From: Coix lacryma-jobi var. lacryma-jobi
Lineage: Eukaryota; Streptophyta; Magnoliopsida; Poales; Poaceae
Direction of reading: 5' to 3'
DNA: 64,000 nucleotides
NCBI GenBank assembly: GCA_009763385.1
Contig: CM019827.1
Location: forward strand, 109,581,204 to 109,645,203
A model generated the notes under the pieces. It was not told the origin of the DNA and did no database searches. It worked only from the letters and a program-made list of their open reading frames with translations. Made by a program: the position numbers and the translations under genes. Each line of letters opens with the position of its first letter. The first letter of the stretch is position 1. Shown in pieces: positions 1 to 10,613 of the stretch.

Positions 1-2301
1 GCCTCTGCAATGGAAGCCTCAATTTTGGCTTTGTTTCTACATTTCTTGCGAAGAGTCTTCATATTTCTCTCGACTGGAAAGCACCAACGCCATTGCACAG
101 GCCCTCCCATTCGAACCTCATTTGGGAGGTGTACGATCAAATGAAGCATCGGAGTGAAGAAGCCTGGTGGAAAGATTTTCTCCAGCTTACAGAGCAACAC
201 AGGTGCAGTTTTCTCCAAGTCATCAATGACGGACCGAGATATCTCCTTGGCACATAGCTGGCGAAAGAAATAGCTCAACTCTGCCAGGACAACCCACATA
301 GGCTCAGGAACATAGCCTTGAACCATCGCCGGAAGAAGCCGCTCGATCCATACGTGGAAGTCATGACTCTTCATCCCTAGGACTTGCAGAGTAGATAAGT
401 TGACTCCTCTCGTTAGATTCGCTGCATATCCATCAGGGAATGTCAATGTCTGGATCCACTGAAGTATTTCTTTCCTTTGTGGCCTGCCCAAGACAAAATC
501 GACCTTGGGCCGTGTCCATCTCCTGCCGGGCTGAGGAGGCAGCATCTCTTGCTTTGGTCTATCGCACAACAGTGCCAGGTCTAGTCTAGCCTTAGGGTTG
601 TCCTTGGACTTTTTAGTGTCCATGAGTGTTCCCCAAAGCGACTCAGCGATGTTCTTTTCAGTGTGCATTACATCAATGTTATGTGACAGAAGAAGATCAT
701 CATAATAAGGGAGTCTTTCCAAGCCTGACTTATGAGTCCACATATGCTCCTGACCATACCCCGCAAAATGACTGTTTGTTTCGTTGAACTGGAGAGCATC
801 TATCTGAGCATGAACCTCGGCACCGGTCAGCATCCGAGGTGGAGGATCTCTCACCACGACACCTTTGGTAAAGTTCTTGATGTCCCGTCTGAAAGGATGG
901 TCAAGAGGCAGGAATTGTCGATGTTGGTCGAACGCTGAATACTTGCCACCCTTCTTCAACCAGATAAATCTCGTAGCTGTCATACAAACCGGGCATGAGA
1001 ACTTGCCATGGACACACCAGGCACAGAATATCCCATATGCCAGGTAGTCATGCAGTGGGTACTGGTACCAGATGTGCATTGTGAAGTTAGACCTTGAAGC
1101 TCGGTCGTATGTCAATACCCCTTCATTCCAAGCAGTTTCTAATTCATCAATCAGAGGCTCCATGTACACACCCATGTTATTCCCCGGGTGTCCAGGAATT
1201 ATCAACGACAAGAAGACAGTATGACGTTGAAATAGGATGTCGAGGGGGGAGATTGAGGGGGACAACGAAGATGGGCCAACAGGTGTACGGGACAGCCATG
1301 AGTCCATAGGGATTGAAACCGTCCGTTGCAAACGCAACACGAACATTATGAGCCTCTCTAGCTTTGTCATGATGGATGCGATCAAAGTGGGCCCATGCTT
1401 CACCATCGGCGGGATGTACCAACTTCTCAGGATTGTATCGGGTACCCTTTTTGTGCCATGTCATCTGTTTCGTGGATTCCTCGGTCATGTAGAGACGTTG
1501 GATCCTCGGTGTGAACGGCAGGTAACGCAGGACTTTCATGGGGATAGAAAGCTGCCTCTTCGGGCCTTCATCATCGTCTACCTCCATGTATCTCGACGCT
1601 TTACACTTCGGACAGTAACCTGCATCCGTGAGATCTTTCCTGAAGAGGACGCACCCATTTGGACAAGCATGTATCTGCTCATACGGCATCTTCAGTGCAC
1701 GAAGTAGTTTCTGTGACTCGTACAGGCTCTTTGGCAATATGTGGCCATCCGGAAGCATGCTACCAAATAGGGCCAACATACCATCGAATGCATCTCGACT
1801 CAGGTTGAAGTGGGACTTGAACCCCATCACACGGCCAATGGCATCCAGTTGAGAAACCGTTGTCTGATCGTGAAGGGGTTTCTGTGCCGAAGACATCATC
1901 TCGTAAAATGCCTTTGCGGTCTTCTCCATCTCCTCCTCCGTACGTCCTTCAGCGTACTGTGCTTCTTGGAAGTCATCTAACATGTCTGCTACCCCCGCAT
2001 CAGCATCAAAGTCCTCCAGACGTGGTCGCACTGCCTCCGCTCTCAAACGATGTGCTTCACCATGGTAGATCCACCGGGTGTAGTCCGGCGTGAATCCATT
2101 GTTCACAAGGTGTTTAGCCATGTTCTCCTTGTCTTGCCTTCTCCGGTTCCCACATTTGCTGCATGGGCACAACACTTTCATCTCTCCTCGCCGAGCCACG
2201 CCAAATGCATTGTTCAAGAAAGCATCTGTCTTGCGCAACCATTCATCGGTGAAATCACTTCTGCTTCTATGGCCCGAGTACATCCACTGACGGTCATCCA
2301 T
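1..2301 (-). pseudogene. TNP2-like CACTA transposase, N-terminal part, frameshifted
   Basis: This is the cut-and-paste transposase of En/Spm elements (Pfam Transpos_assoc followed by Transposase_21). I take the start at 2301, where the protein begins MDDRQWMYSGH, because upstream codons lie in an inverted repeat. The Transpos_assoc part shows the CPCSKCGNRRR metal-binding signature and ends near WIYHGEAHR. Transposase_21 follows with GFNPYGLMAVPYTCWP and, further left, DVMHTEKNIAESLWGTLMD. The frame is lost near 1245-1255, beside a run of G (plus strand), and the original frame ends at the stop at 1177. From about 1240 down to position 1 homology continues in a second frame with no stop that I noticed. 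The C-terminal part is outside the window. As it stands it is a pseudogene, though one indel could also be a sequencing error. Confidence 0.85.
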
Positions 2302-2393
2302 CCTACTGTCATCCATCCGAGTACTTACATATCTACCTCCGAGTACTTCCATCCTACTATCATCTAATAGGTGAGGATAGGTCCTAATCCCAC

Positions 2394-2593
2394 CCGCGGA
2401 TGCGTACATGAGGCCAGTTCCCATTATCTGCCCCGAGTCGAGACAGAATTTCGGCAGCACCTCCCCGATGTTCTCCCGATACACGTCCCTGTAGGGAGAG
2501 TGTGTATCCGGAGAACAACAGGGAGGTGATGCCGAAACTCCATCTCGAATCGGGGCAGACCATGGGAACTAGCCTCATCGACGCATCTGCGGG
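2394..2593. repeat. Inverted repeat in the transposase leader
   Basis: Two arms of about 97-100 bp (2394-2494 and 2497-2593) are near-exact reverse complements around position 2496. The shared core includes TCTCCCGATACACG-like and CCCGAGTCGAGAC-like stretches. The left arm runs into the 5' end of the transposase frame. A weaker, shorter relative of the same motif lies at about 2907-2940. The position suggests transposase-binding or leader repeats of the CACTA element; that role is inferred. Confidence 0.75.
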
Positions 2594-3756
2594 TTGTCCA
2601 AGTAACGTGGACAATCCGAAACAGATACGGTTATCGATATGCAGAGACCTGCATACCTCCAGCCGTATCTCTTTCGGATGGGAGACGCTTAACTGGGTTC
2701 AATGACCTACGACCCTTATCTGGGAGAAGACGTTATTTATACCTAGGGTGCCGGTGGAGTCAGGCTAGCGGCGCAGTGGCGAGTCGGTGCAGTGCAGGCA
2801 GACCCGCGACGAAGACGAAGACGACCGGGGTTGCCGAGGATCTCCGGCACGGCCCGAAAGGTCCTTCTCCTACAGAAAAGACAAAAAAGATAGTATCAAT
2901 TAGAAATTTCGGCAGAACCTCCCCTGTACGGGGAGGTTTCCAAAACCTGCAAGAAAAAAGGCGACACGAAGGTCGACAACAACATATACATTAAGTTTCA
3001 TTTCCAACTATCATAGGCACCAACACATATATATTCGCAACAACCACCGCCACCACCAACACTAGCATCACATTGCTCAAGGAAAGGGAATGGTATACCT
3101 TTGCCGGTGCACGGACCGTGTCGGATGTGGGGACGACGCGAGGTTGGCGCGGGACTAGGACTCGGGGAAGCACGAGATCTTACATGGCCGGGGCGAGCTT
3201 CTCCTCCCCTCTTCTTCCACCTCCTACTCTCCTCCTCCTAGTACTCGGCAGCTCAGCCTCCTATCCAATCGGCCAAGTGGGATAGGAGGGAGGAGAGCTC
3301 GGCGGCGGCGTGGCCGGGCAGAGGGGCGGCCAGTGGTGGGGCGCGGGGCCGGCGGCACGGCCACAGCGTGGCCGAGGGCTGGCTGGCAAGGGGCGGCCAC
3401 GCTTGCCAGCGGGGGCGCGGCCGGGGCGGCGGGGCCGGGGGCGCGTCCGGCGGCGGCGCCGCCGCGGGCCATGGTCGAACGTGGGAGCGGGGGTGGGGGC
3501 GCGGCGGTGCGGGCACACGGCCCAGTGGTAGCGCCGCGCGCGGGGGCGGGGAGGCACGGGGGCGGGAAGGGGAGGCGCCGGCGCGGGGGCGGGGAGGCGC
3601 GGGCGCGGGGGCGGGGAGGGGCGCCGAGGTGGCCGTGAGACGTGGCGGCGCGGCGAGCTCGGCGACGGCGGCGGTGCGGCTGCGCGTGAGGCCGGGCGAG
3701 TGCGCGTGCGTGTGTGTGGTTGCGGGTGGCCGATTTTTTTTAATGGTTTTGTAGTC
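2594..3756. other. CACTA-1 leader: no gene; contains a very GC-rich block
   Basis: No supportable gene. From about 3290 to 3700 the sequence is extremely G-rich on the plus strand (mostly GGCG, GGGG and CGCGG runs), which leaves long frames open in several phases. Their residues are low-complexity Pro/Arg/Ala on one strand and Gly/Arg on the other, so they are not credible proteins. The block lies between the transposase and the GCCGAGAGC repeats and is probably part of the CACTA 5' region. Confidence 0.5.
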
Positions 3757-4499
3757 TTTGCCGAGAGCCAGATCAAGCGGCTCTCGGCATAGAGGAAAGC
3801 GTTGTCGAGAGCCTCCTGACCCGGCTCTCGGCAAAGGAGTTTGTTTTTTTAGTAAACTCTATGCCGAGAGCCGTGGGCCTGGCTTTCGGCATAGGTGCTC
3901 TTTGCCGAGGGCTTTAGGAAGCTCTCGGTAAAGAATATATATTTTTTTTGTTTTTTTGCTCCCAATTTTTTCTGTGGCCTTGCTATAGTACTACAAGCCA
4001 AGATTTCAAATTTGGTGTGTTTTCCATACTTCTTGCTATATTTCGCGCATTTTCTTTAATTTAATGATTTTTTCCGCGGGACGCACGCTTGAACTGCAGG
4101 TGCATGAAATAATGAAACTCAGCGATCCGAAAAATGGTATTCATTCTTTAGAGGGTATTTCGACACCGTATCCAGGGACAGGCGCGGAGACTCGACCGTC
4201 TCGTGCACGAGAAACGACGACCAAGTTGCGTGAGATTGGATTTAAAATTATTAAAAATACAAACGAAGTCAGAAAATCATGAAAATAGACGGGTGACCTT
4301 GACATCGCATGTAGAGGCTATGAAAAAAATTTAGGAATGTTTGGAGCAAGTGGTGCCGCAAGATGGTTGAAACCCAAAGATCTCCACATATGCTGACACG
4401 TGATGATATGCGGAGATTTCAGGGTTTCAACCATCTTGCGCCACCACTTGCTCCAAACATTCCCAAATTTTTTCATAGCCTCTACATGCGATGTCAAGG
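3757..4499. repeat. Left arm and centre of a long subterminal palindrome
   Basis: GCCGAGAGC motifs recur in both orientations between 3757 and 3930, followed by AT-rich DNA to 4290 and a hairpin at about 4293-4494. The hairpin arms of about 100 bp meet near 4394, and both contain the sequence around CATCGCATGTAGAGGC. The whole stretch from about 3835 to 4394 is mirrored by 4395-4499 continued at 19650-20086. One GCCGAGAGC-bearing arm is therefore about 560 bp or longer. RE-A is inserted 105 bp to the right of the centre. Confidence 0.8.
4495..4499. repeat. Target-site duplication of RE-A (left copy)
   Basis: CAAGG directly precedes the LTR that begins TGTCGG at 4500, and an identical CAAGG follows the other LTR at 19645-19649. 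A perfect 5-bp duplication is what integration of a Ty3/gypsy element leaves. It shows that RE-A is one complete insertion. Confidence 0.95.
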
Positions 4500-5806
4500 T
4501 GTCGGTGTTTCGGACCCGAGGGTATGACACCAACGAGTAATATGATCGCGTGCTCTCTTCCTGGATGGTGATGCAAGATGACACAAGGATTTATCCTGGT
4601 TCGGGCAAAGAAGGCCCTACGTCCAGCGGGGGAGGAGGTTCTTGTATTACTTGCACCTAAGTGCTTGTACAGGGGCGAATATAAGCTCAATGAGCGTGGA
4701 CCGGAGTCCGGACTCGGGAGCGCGTGTGTGTGGACTCGTGTATTTTGTAACCCGGAGTTGTGTAACCGTGGACTCGCGTATTTTGTAACCCGGAGTTGTG
4801 TAACCATGGACTCGCGTTCTGTCCTCCTCGCGCGAAGGGCCCTGGCGTCCCCTTTTATAGAACAAGAGGAGGCCAGGGTTTACACAGGAGAGATATGTAC
4901 AGCGCTCGATATGGCGTAGGGTAGGAATCCTGTCTTGTCGGGGCCACTGGAGCCGACGTGGGCGTTGCTGTTGAAGTGTCCTTGGAGCGTGGCCTCCATC
5001 CCGGGCGCGGACGTGGAGGCGTGGCGATGTGAAAGTCGTACAGCACCCATCCCGGCACGTACAGGACACGGCGGGGTCCCTCCGGGTCTTGGGGTACCTG
5101 TCCTCCAATAGCATGAAAGCAGTCAGGGCTCGAGGGGCTCAGAGCCGGCCTCGAGGTGGCGCCTACGGGGGGCTCGAGTCTCTGTAGTTATGGGCAAGTC
5201 CCGGGAAACCCGATTGAGCAGCAGGAATCCGGGCCTCGAGACGTGGCTTGGACGTGCGACAGTGCAGGGCATGGCCTAACAGTGCTGTACTGGCGCCTTT
5301 TTGCCCATGCTTGTGGTGAAAACGAGACTTGACTCTCCCCTGGTTACTGTGGTACACGTCGGGCTGCAGAGGACGTGACTGGAGTAGGTGGAAGCATTAA
5401 ATGCGCGGTATGGGGTTAGGGAGCAGGAAGTTTCCTCCTCGTGGAGGGCTTCGAAGGGTAGTGGCGCACTCGCTCAAGGCCGGGCGCTGAGGGCTCGGGT
5501 GAGTGGGGGTTGAGCTCCATCTCGAGGCCTAGGTTGAGACGAGCCTCGAGGGGTAGGCTATCGTGCCGGAGGGGCTCGAGGTCCCGAGGAGCGGTGCACA
5601 GCTGTAGCGGGTTCGAGGGGTGGGCTACCAGGAGGTGGCCGGTAAGGTCTTGACCAGTCTAAGCTCCCTGGTGGCGTGCTAGCGTTGCAGGCTCCGAGGG
5701 GTTGGTTTCTTGGAAGGTTAGCTTAGCTGGGTTTGTTAGTTGGTGTTCTAGGTTTAACCTATTTGTTTGCGTTGATTGGGGGTACCCCTTTTGCGGACCC
5801 CCGACA
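4500..5806 (-). repeat. RE-A 3' LTR
   Basis: It begins TGTCGG and ends CCGACA on the plus strand, and has the same length as the copy at 18338-19644. A minus-strand TATAAAAG box lies at 4852-4859. A 38-bp unit is repeated about 2.3 times at 4730-4817, on the transcribed side of the TATA box, so probably in the R region. Confidence 0.95.
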
Positions 5807-5853
5807 GTAGCCCCCGAGCCCTTGTTCGAGTGCTTGCACTCGAGCAGGGGCTC
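5807..5853 (-). other. RE-A polypurine tract and adjoining conserved hairpin
   Basis: On the element's sense strand the bases before the 3' LTR read GGGCTCGGGGGCTAC, a purine-rich priming site for plus-strand DNA synthesis. Immediately upstream, 5816-5853 folds as an 18-bp stem (allowing mismatches) with a 2-nt loop: GAGCCC-led arm, loop TT, then the complementary arm. RE-B has the same structure at 57425-57462. Confidence 0.7.
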
Positions 5854-6748
5854 CCGACTGGGATCTCGAGGATTAGATAACTGGTTTCGAGGGTTTGGTG
5901 GCTTTGATTCCGTGGGTGTCGTGCGAGTGTTAGTTGCGTTTTTTAGGTTCGGGGGTTCGAGCCCCCGAGTTTTTTAGACCCTCTTTCGTCGAGGGGTGCC
6001 AGGCTGAACCGGCCGGCCGGCTCTTTGAGCTGTCCGGTACGCCGGTTGCCCTGGCTTGTCATCCCGCGAGTCCTTTCGATCGGATGCGAGGGGGGATGCC
6101 TCGTACTACCACGAGCGGGCGAGTATCGAGGTTCCCGGTGAGCTGGTAACGGGGAATCCAAGTGAGACCTCGTGCCCCGTTCGATAGGGGTCGACTGTAG
6201 CCCGGAGGCGATCTCATAAAGCATGGGTGCTCAGTCTGCAGGAGTGCCGGGTCCATTCGATAGGACCCGGTGGCTCGATGCCTCCCTCTGAGGGGATCTC
6301 ACTGCACGTCGTGCTCCCTGCCTTGGATACACGTGAGGGGCCTCGAGGGCTTGGCCCTCGAGCGATGCCGCGAGTGGCGCCCCTTGGTGTCCCTGACTCG
6401 GGCGCTCGAAGCCGGCTGTCGAACCCTCTTCGAGGGCCAGCCTTCGCTGCTTCGAGACTTAGGGCCGGGGCCCGTTTTTACCTTCCTGAAGAAGCCTCCG
6501 TCGCTTGGAAACCTTCCGCCCGTTGGGCGCGCCTTTTTAGGCGGAAACCGTCAGGGAGTGGAGATCGTGGCGCCAGGGCGGTGGGCGTGAAGTTAGAGCG
6601 GCGGCCGCGGAGGGCCCCGGTAGTTGAGCGAATGGGATGTCGCCGCGTATACCTGTCACCCGGCTCGAGACATGGTTAGGTGGGCGCATTAAATGCATGC
6701 GGTTACCTTTTTACGTCGTGGGAGACCCCGCCCGTTGGGGTTTCCCCT
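5854..6748 (+). other. Upstream region of the RE-A antisense gene
   Basis: About 900 bp with no credible gene between the hairpin and the antisense TATA box. TCGAG and CTCGAGG words are dense. One copy of the segment that is tandemly duplicated in RE-B (80-bp unit) lies at about 6395-6480. It is probably promoter sequence for the antisense gene. Confidence 0.45.
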
Positions 6749-6756
6749 TATAAATA
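6749..6756 (+). promoter_or_regulatory. TATA box of the RE-A antisense gene
   Basis: TATAAATA lies 148 bp before the ATG at 6897. The same box precedes the matching start in RE-B (150 bp), RE-C (152 bp) and, as TATATATA, RE-D (145 bp). Constant spacing in four copies argues for a real core promoter on the strand opposite to gag-pol. Confidence 0.75.
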
Positions 6757-6896
6757 TCGAAAGAGGGGAAAAGGAACCCTTTACTTTGCCTTTGCCTTCA
6801 CCGCCGCCGTAGCCTTCACGCGCCCTCTCCCTCGAGCTAGTAGATTGGGAATTTTCCGGCCGTCTGTCCGCCGCTCAGGTCCGCGTCGTTGCCATC

Positions 6897-7688
6897 ATGG
6901 CCTCCCAAGTGTTGCCGGTCGAAGACTGGAGCTCGACGAAGACGACGCAGCAGGAGTTGGAGACGCTGGTGGAGCGGGGGCTTCTCTGCCCCAACCCGCA
7001 GGGGGGTCCCGCGTGGTGGATTCTCCCGTCGGCGGACCACCGGGAGCCGCACCCGCCGGAGGGGTACGTGGTGAGCTTCACGCGCTACCACCGTACGCCG
7101 AGCCGCTTCATGCGGGGGCTGGCCCACCACTTCGAGGTGGAGCTGCAGCACTTCTCCCCCAACTCCATCTCGCACGCCGCCATCTACGCCGCCATGTGTG
7201 AGGGGTACTTGAAGATTGAGCCACACTGGGAGATGTTCGTCCACCTCTTCCGGGGCGAGCTCTTCAACAAGGCTGCAAAGCCGAGCGGGAGGAGGCTCGC
7301 ACGCGTGGGCTCCCTCACCATCACCGCAAGGACCGGGCCTTCGTCGGCCAACGTTCCCCGCGACTACCTTCGCTACAAGCTGTCCACCAACCAGGCGGGG
7401 TGGGATGACCACTGGTTCTACCTGCGGAAAGTGGACGGGCTTCTTCCGCAGTACACCGGCAGGGTCATCACCCATCGCCCGGAGAAGTGGAACTGGGGCG
7501 TCGTGGCGGACAGGCAGCGCCACCTGTTGCCGCTGATGAACACGATGCGGACGCTGGTGGAGGACAAGAAGCTGACTGTCCAGGCGGTTATCTGGGCGTT
7601 CCATCAGCGGAGGGTCCTCCCTCTGGCAGACCGCCCCCTTCTCATGTTTGAGATGGGGCCAAACGCCTCGCTCGAGGCGCTGAACTAA
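6897..7688 (+). CDS. Exon 1 portion of the RE-A antisense gene: Transposase_28-like domain
   Basis: A 263-residue open stretch beginning MASQVLPVEDW. Motifs GYVVSFTRYHR, FMRGLAHHFEVELQHFSP, AAMCEGYL and WDDHWFYLRKVDG resemble the plant 'putative gypsy type transposon' family (Pfam Transposase_28). RE-B has an extra five residues after SFTRYHR, so RE-A seems to carry a 15-bp in-frame deletion there. The stop at 7686-7688 is premature: in RE-B the frame continues through SRMAEERL to the exon 1 donor, and here it resumes at 7695. Confidence 0.75.
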   Translation: MASQVLPVEDWSSTKTTQQELETLVERGLLCPNPQGGPAWWILPSADHREPHPPEGYVVSFTRYHRTPSRFMRGLAHHFEVELQHFSPNSISHAAIYAAMCEGYLKIEPHWEMFVHLFRGELFNKAAKPSGRRLARVGSLTITARTGPSSANVPRDYLRYKLSTNQAGWDDHWFYLRKVDGLLPQYTGRVITHRPEKWNWGVVADRQRHLLPLMNTMRTLVEDKKLTVQAVIWAFHQRRVLPLADRPLLMFEMGPNASLEALN

Positions 7689-10613
7689 TCGAGGATGGCC
7701 GAGGAGAGGCTGCCTCGGAACGAGGCTACCTCCCGGGTGACGCTCACCGTTCAGGGGATGTTCCGCCCAGAGGAGGCCGACCTGATCATCATGGCACCCG
7801 ACGAGGGGTGCCTCGACCTGGTGAGGCACCCTCGAGTTAGGCTGTCTCGAGCCCTCTCCTCCTCTCCCTTTCTTCAAACCTTGTTCGCTCTCCTCGTAGT
7901 TTTTCTCATCGAGCTTCTTCTTCCTCGCAGGGGGCGTTTACTTGTCGCGCGTCGAGGCCCCCGGTGAGGGAGGACGCCGCGGGAACACAGGTGAGGCGCC
8001 TCTCTGCTCAAAAAGACAAAGAGAGAAAGGATGCCAGAAAGAAGAAAGAGAAAAACAAAAACTTGCGTCGGTCGGCTCGGGAGCAGAGGCTGGCGAAGGC
8101 TCGTCGCAACCGGCGACTTGGAGATGAGTCCCCCAAGCTCAGCTCCTCGAGCTCGGAGGAAGAGGACGATGATGATGACGAGAGTGACGACGAGGGGATG
8201 GATGCGCGTTTGACGCGTGCGGGGGTCGTCGACATCCGGGCTGACCACTCCTCTGTGCAGGAGGATGTCTTGGAGGTCCCCCCAGCGAAGGGATCGCGCG
8301 GGGTGAAGCAGCAGAAGGCCACGCCGATCCCTGCCTCGTCGGGGGCCCGAGGTCCGTCGAGCTCTGTGCCGGACGTGTCCCCAGTCGTGAGGAAGCCCCG
8401 AACCCGGAGCGCCTCCGCCACAGCACCAACGGAGGCCGCCCCTGCGTTAGCCCAGGCGGGAGGTCTCGATAAGGGCTGAGCCTCGAGGGGCAGTGACCAC
8501 ATCGGGAGGGGCTCCGGGTCCGACCGCCGCGAGCCATCGAGGTCGGGGTCGAGCCCGCGGAGGAGCGGGCGTCAGGAGGAGGCGTCGAGCCCGCACCATC
8601 ACGAGCGTCGGGGAGGGAGCCCCCGGGCGTCTCGTGACCAGGGGCGTGAGCGTCCCCGGAGTCCATCGCTGCACCACCGCCGGGACACAGAGGCGGACGC
8701 GGGAGGGCGCGAGCGCCGGAGCAGGTCCCGGAGCCCGCGCGGGGGCAGGCGCCACGACGTCAGCACGAGGGAGGTACGGTCGCCCTCCCGCGATGTGGGG
8801 CGGAAGGAGGGCTCTCCCTCGAGGTCGAGCCACGGGAGGCGTCGGGAGCCCTCCCCCCATCCCAGCCCTGTGGAGACGGCCCAGGCGCAGGGCTCGAGCC
8901 GTGGGGTGGGCTCGAAGCCCCCGAGTGGGTCCGGCGATTCCGGGAAGAAGCCCAGCCGCCGCTTTGGGTGAGTAATTTTCTTGGATCTCGTCGGTAGTGA
9001 GGCTTTACCTCTTTACTTTTGATGATGCATGCCATCTCTGGTTTCTTAGGGGGAAGCGCTCCTACCGGGAGGTGGACCTCGCTGCGTCCAAGCGGGCCAA
9101 GACCTCGAGCCCCGTCGAGGCACAAGCACCTCGAGGTATGGCACCTTCCTCCGCTAGAGAAGCCGCTTGGCTGGAGAAGGCTCGAGCTGCCATGGCTCGA
9201 GGAGGTCAGATGATCGTCGCGAATTTTGGTAAGGCCGTCGCCATCGACCACAGGGGTCGATGCATCCTTCCCGGTTCTGATATCACTGTCATCTCGTATT
9301 GCAGGGGCCGCAGCTTACGGCATCGAGCCCACCACTACCACGCCCACTGAGGCACTGCCTCCTCCCCCTCCTCCTCCTCCCGCGATGGCGCCAGTTGGGA
9401 GCGCCACCCTTCCCCCCACCACGACGGCTGTTCCGGGGGAAGCGCCTGGGGCGAGCACGGCCCCGCCGGTGTCTGGGGCCGAGGAGACTGCGCCCCTCGA
9501 GGCCCCGACCGACACGAGCCGGGCTGCGGAGGAGGGAAAGCGGGGAGAGGCATTGGCGGAGAAGGAGCCGACGGTGGAGGACCTCCTGAACGAGCTGGAG
9601 CAGGGGCCGCTCCTCGCCGCGGGCTTGACGATGGTGGAGGCGCCCGAGGCGCCGGCTAGCGCTGACAAGACGCCGGAGGGGCGGAGGGAGCCGGGGCCCG
9701 TGCCGTCGGGCGGCGGGCCGCAGCTGGGGCAGCTCGGGGCGGAGGAGGATCTGCCCGAAATCGAGCTTGACCGACCAGTATGGCCGTTTCCCGACGCGCC
9801 GAGCCCGCCCCTTGCCATGGTCCCCGTCGAGCAACCGGCCCAGCGGGGGGCCCCGCGCGAGGTGCGGTCCATCTTCCGGGAGGTGGCCGAGCTCATGGCG
9901 GAGGCGGAGCGGTCCTGCTCTGAGGAGGCGGGCCGGTCCGCACAGGTGTCGGCCGCCCTCGCGAGGGCTGAGGCGGAGCTTCAAGATCTCCGCGCTGAGT
10001 TGAGCCGGAACGCCCAAATGGCGAGCCGGCTCAACGAGGCGGAGGCGGAGGTCCGGGCGGCTCGAGGTGAGGTCGCTCGATCCAAGGAGGAGGCCGCCGC
10101 CGCTCTCGAGGCGTCAAGGAAGGAGGCCGCGGACGCCCTAAGCGAGGCCACCTCCGTCCGGGCTGAAGCTGAGGCGGCGAAGAAGGAGGCCGCTGACGCC
10201 CGAGGGGAGGCTGCCACCGCCCGAACCGCAGCGGAGGCGGCGAGAAAAGAGGCTGAGGGTGCTCAACGCGATGCCGCCGCCGCTCGGTCCGCAGCGGAGG
10301 CGGCGAAGAGGGAGGCCGAAGACGCCGAGCGCGGTGTTGCCACCGCCTGAGCTGCCGAGGGGGCGGCGCGGCAGGAGGTGATCCGAAAGGATCTGGCCCT
10401 CGTGGAGGCGGGCAAGCTGGTCGAGGAGCTTAGGTCCGAGAAGCTCCTCATGCTGGCCGAGAAGCGCAGGCTCGAGCAGCGCGCTGAGGGCCTTACCAGC
10501 GATCTCGCCGCACTGGGGCAACATTGCGATGGTGAGGCTTACCCCTTGTCCTTGTTTGGGCCTCGAAGTTTTTTGTTACGCCGCAGTCTCACTCTTCCTC
10601 GTTCGTTGCGCAG

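Noticed and set aside
1237..1707. 156-codon plus-strand frame
   Set aside because: Shadow of the TNP2 transposase.
3253..3834. Long minus-strand frames of up to 193 codons
   Set aside because: Low-complexity Pro/Arg/Ala translation of an extremely GC-rich block; frames are open in several phases at once and resemble no protein.
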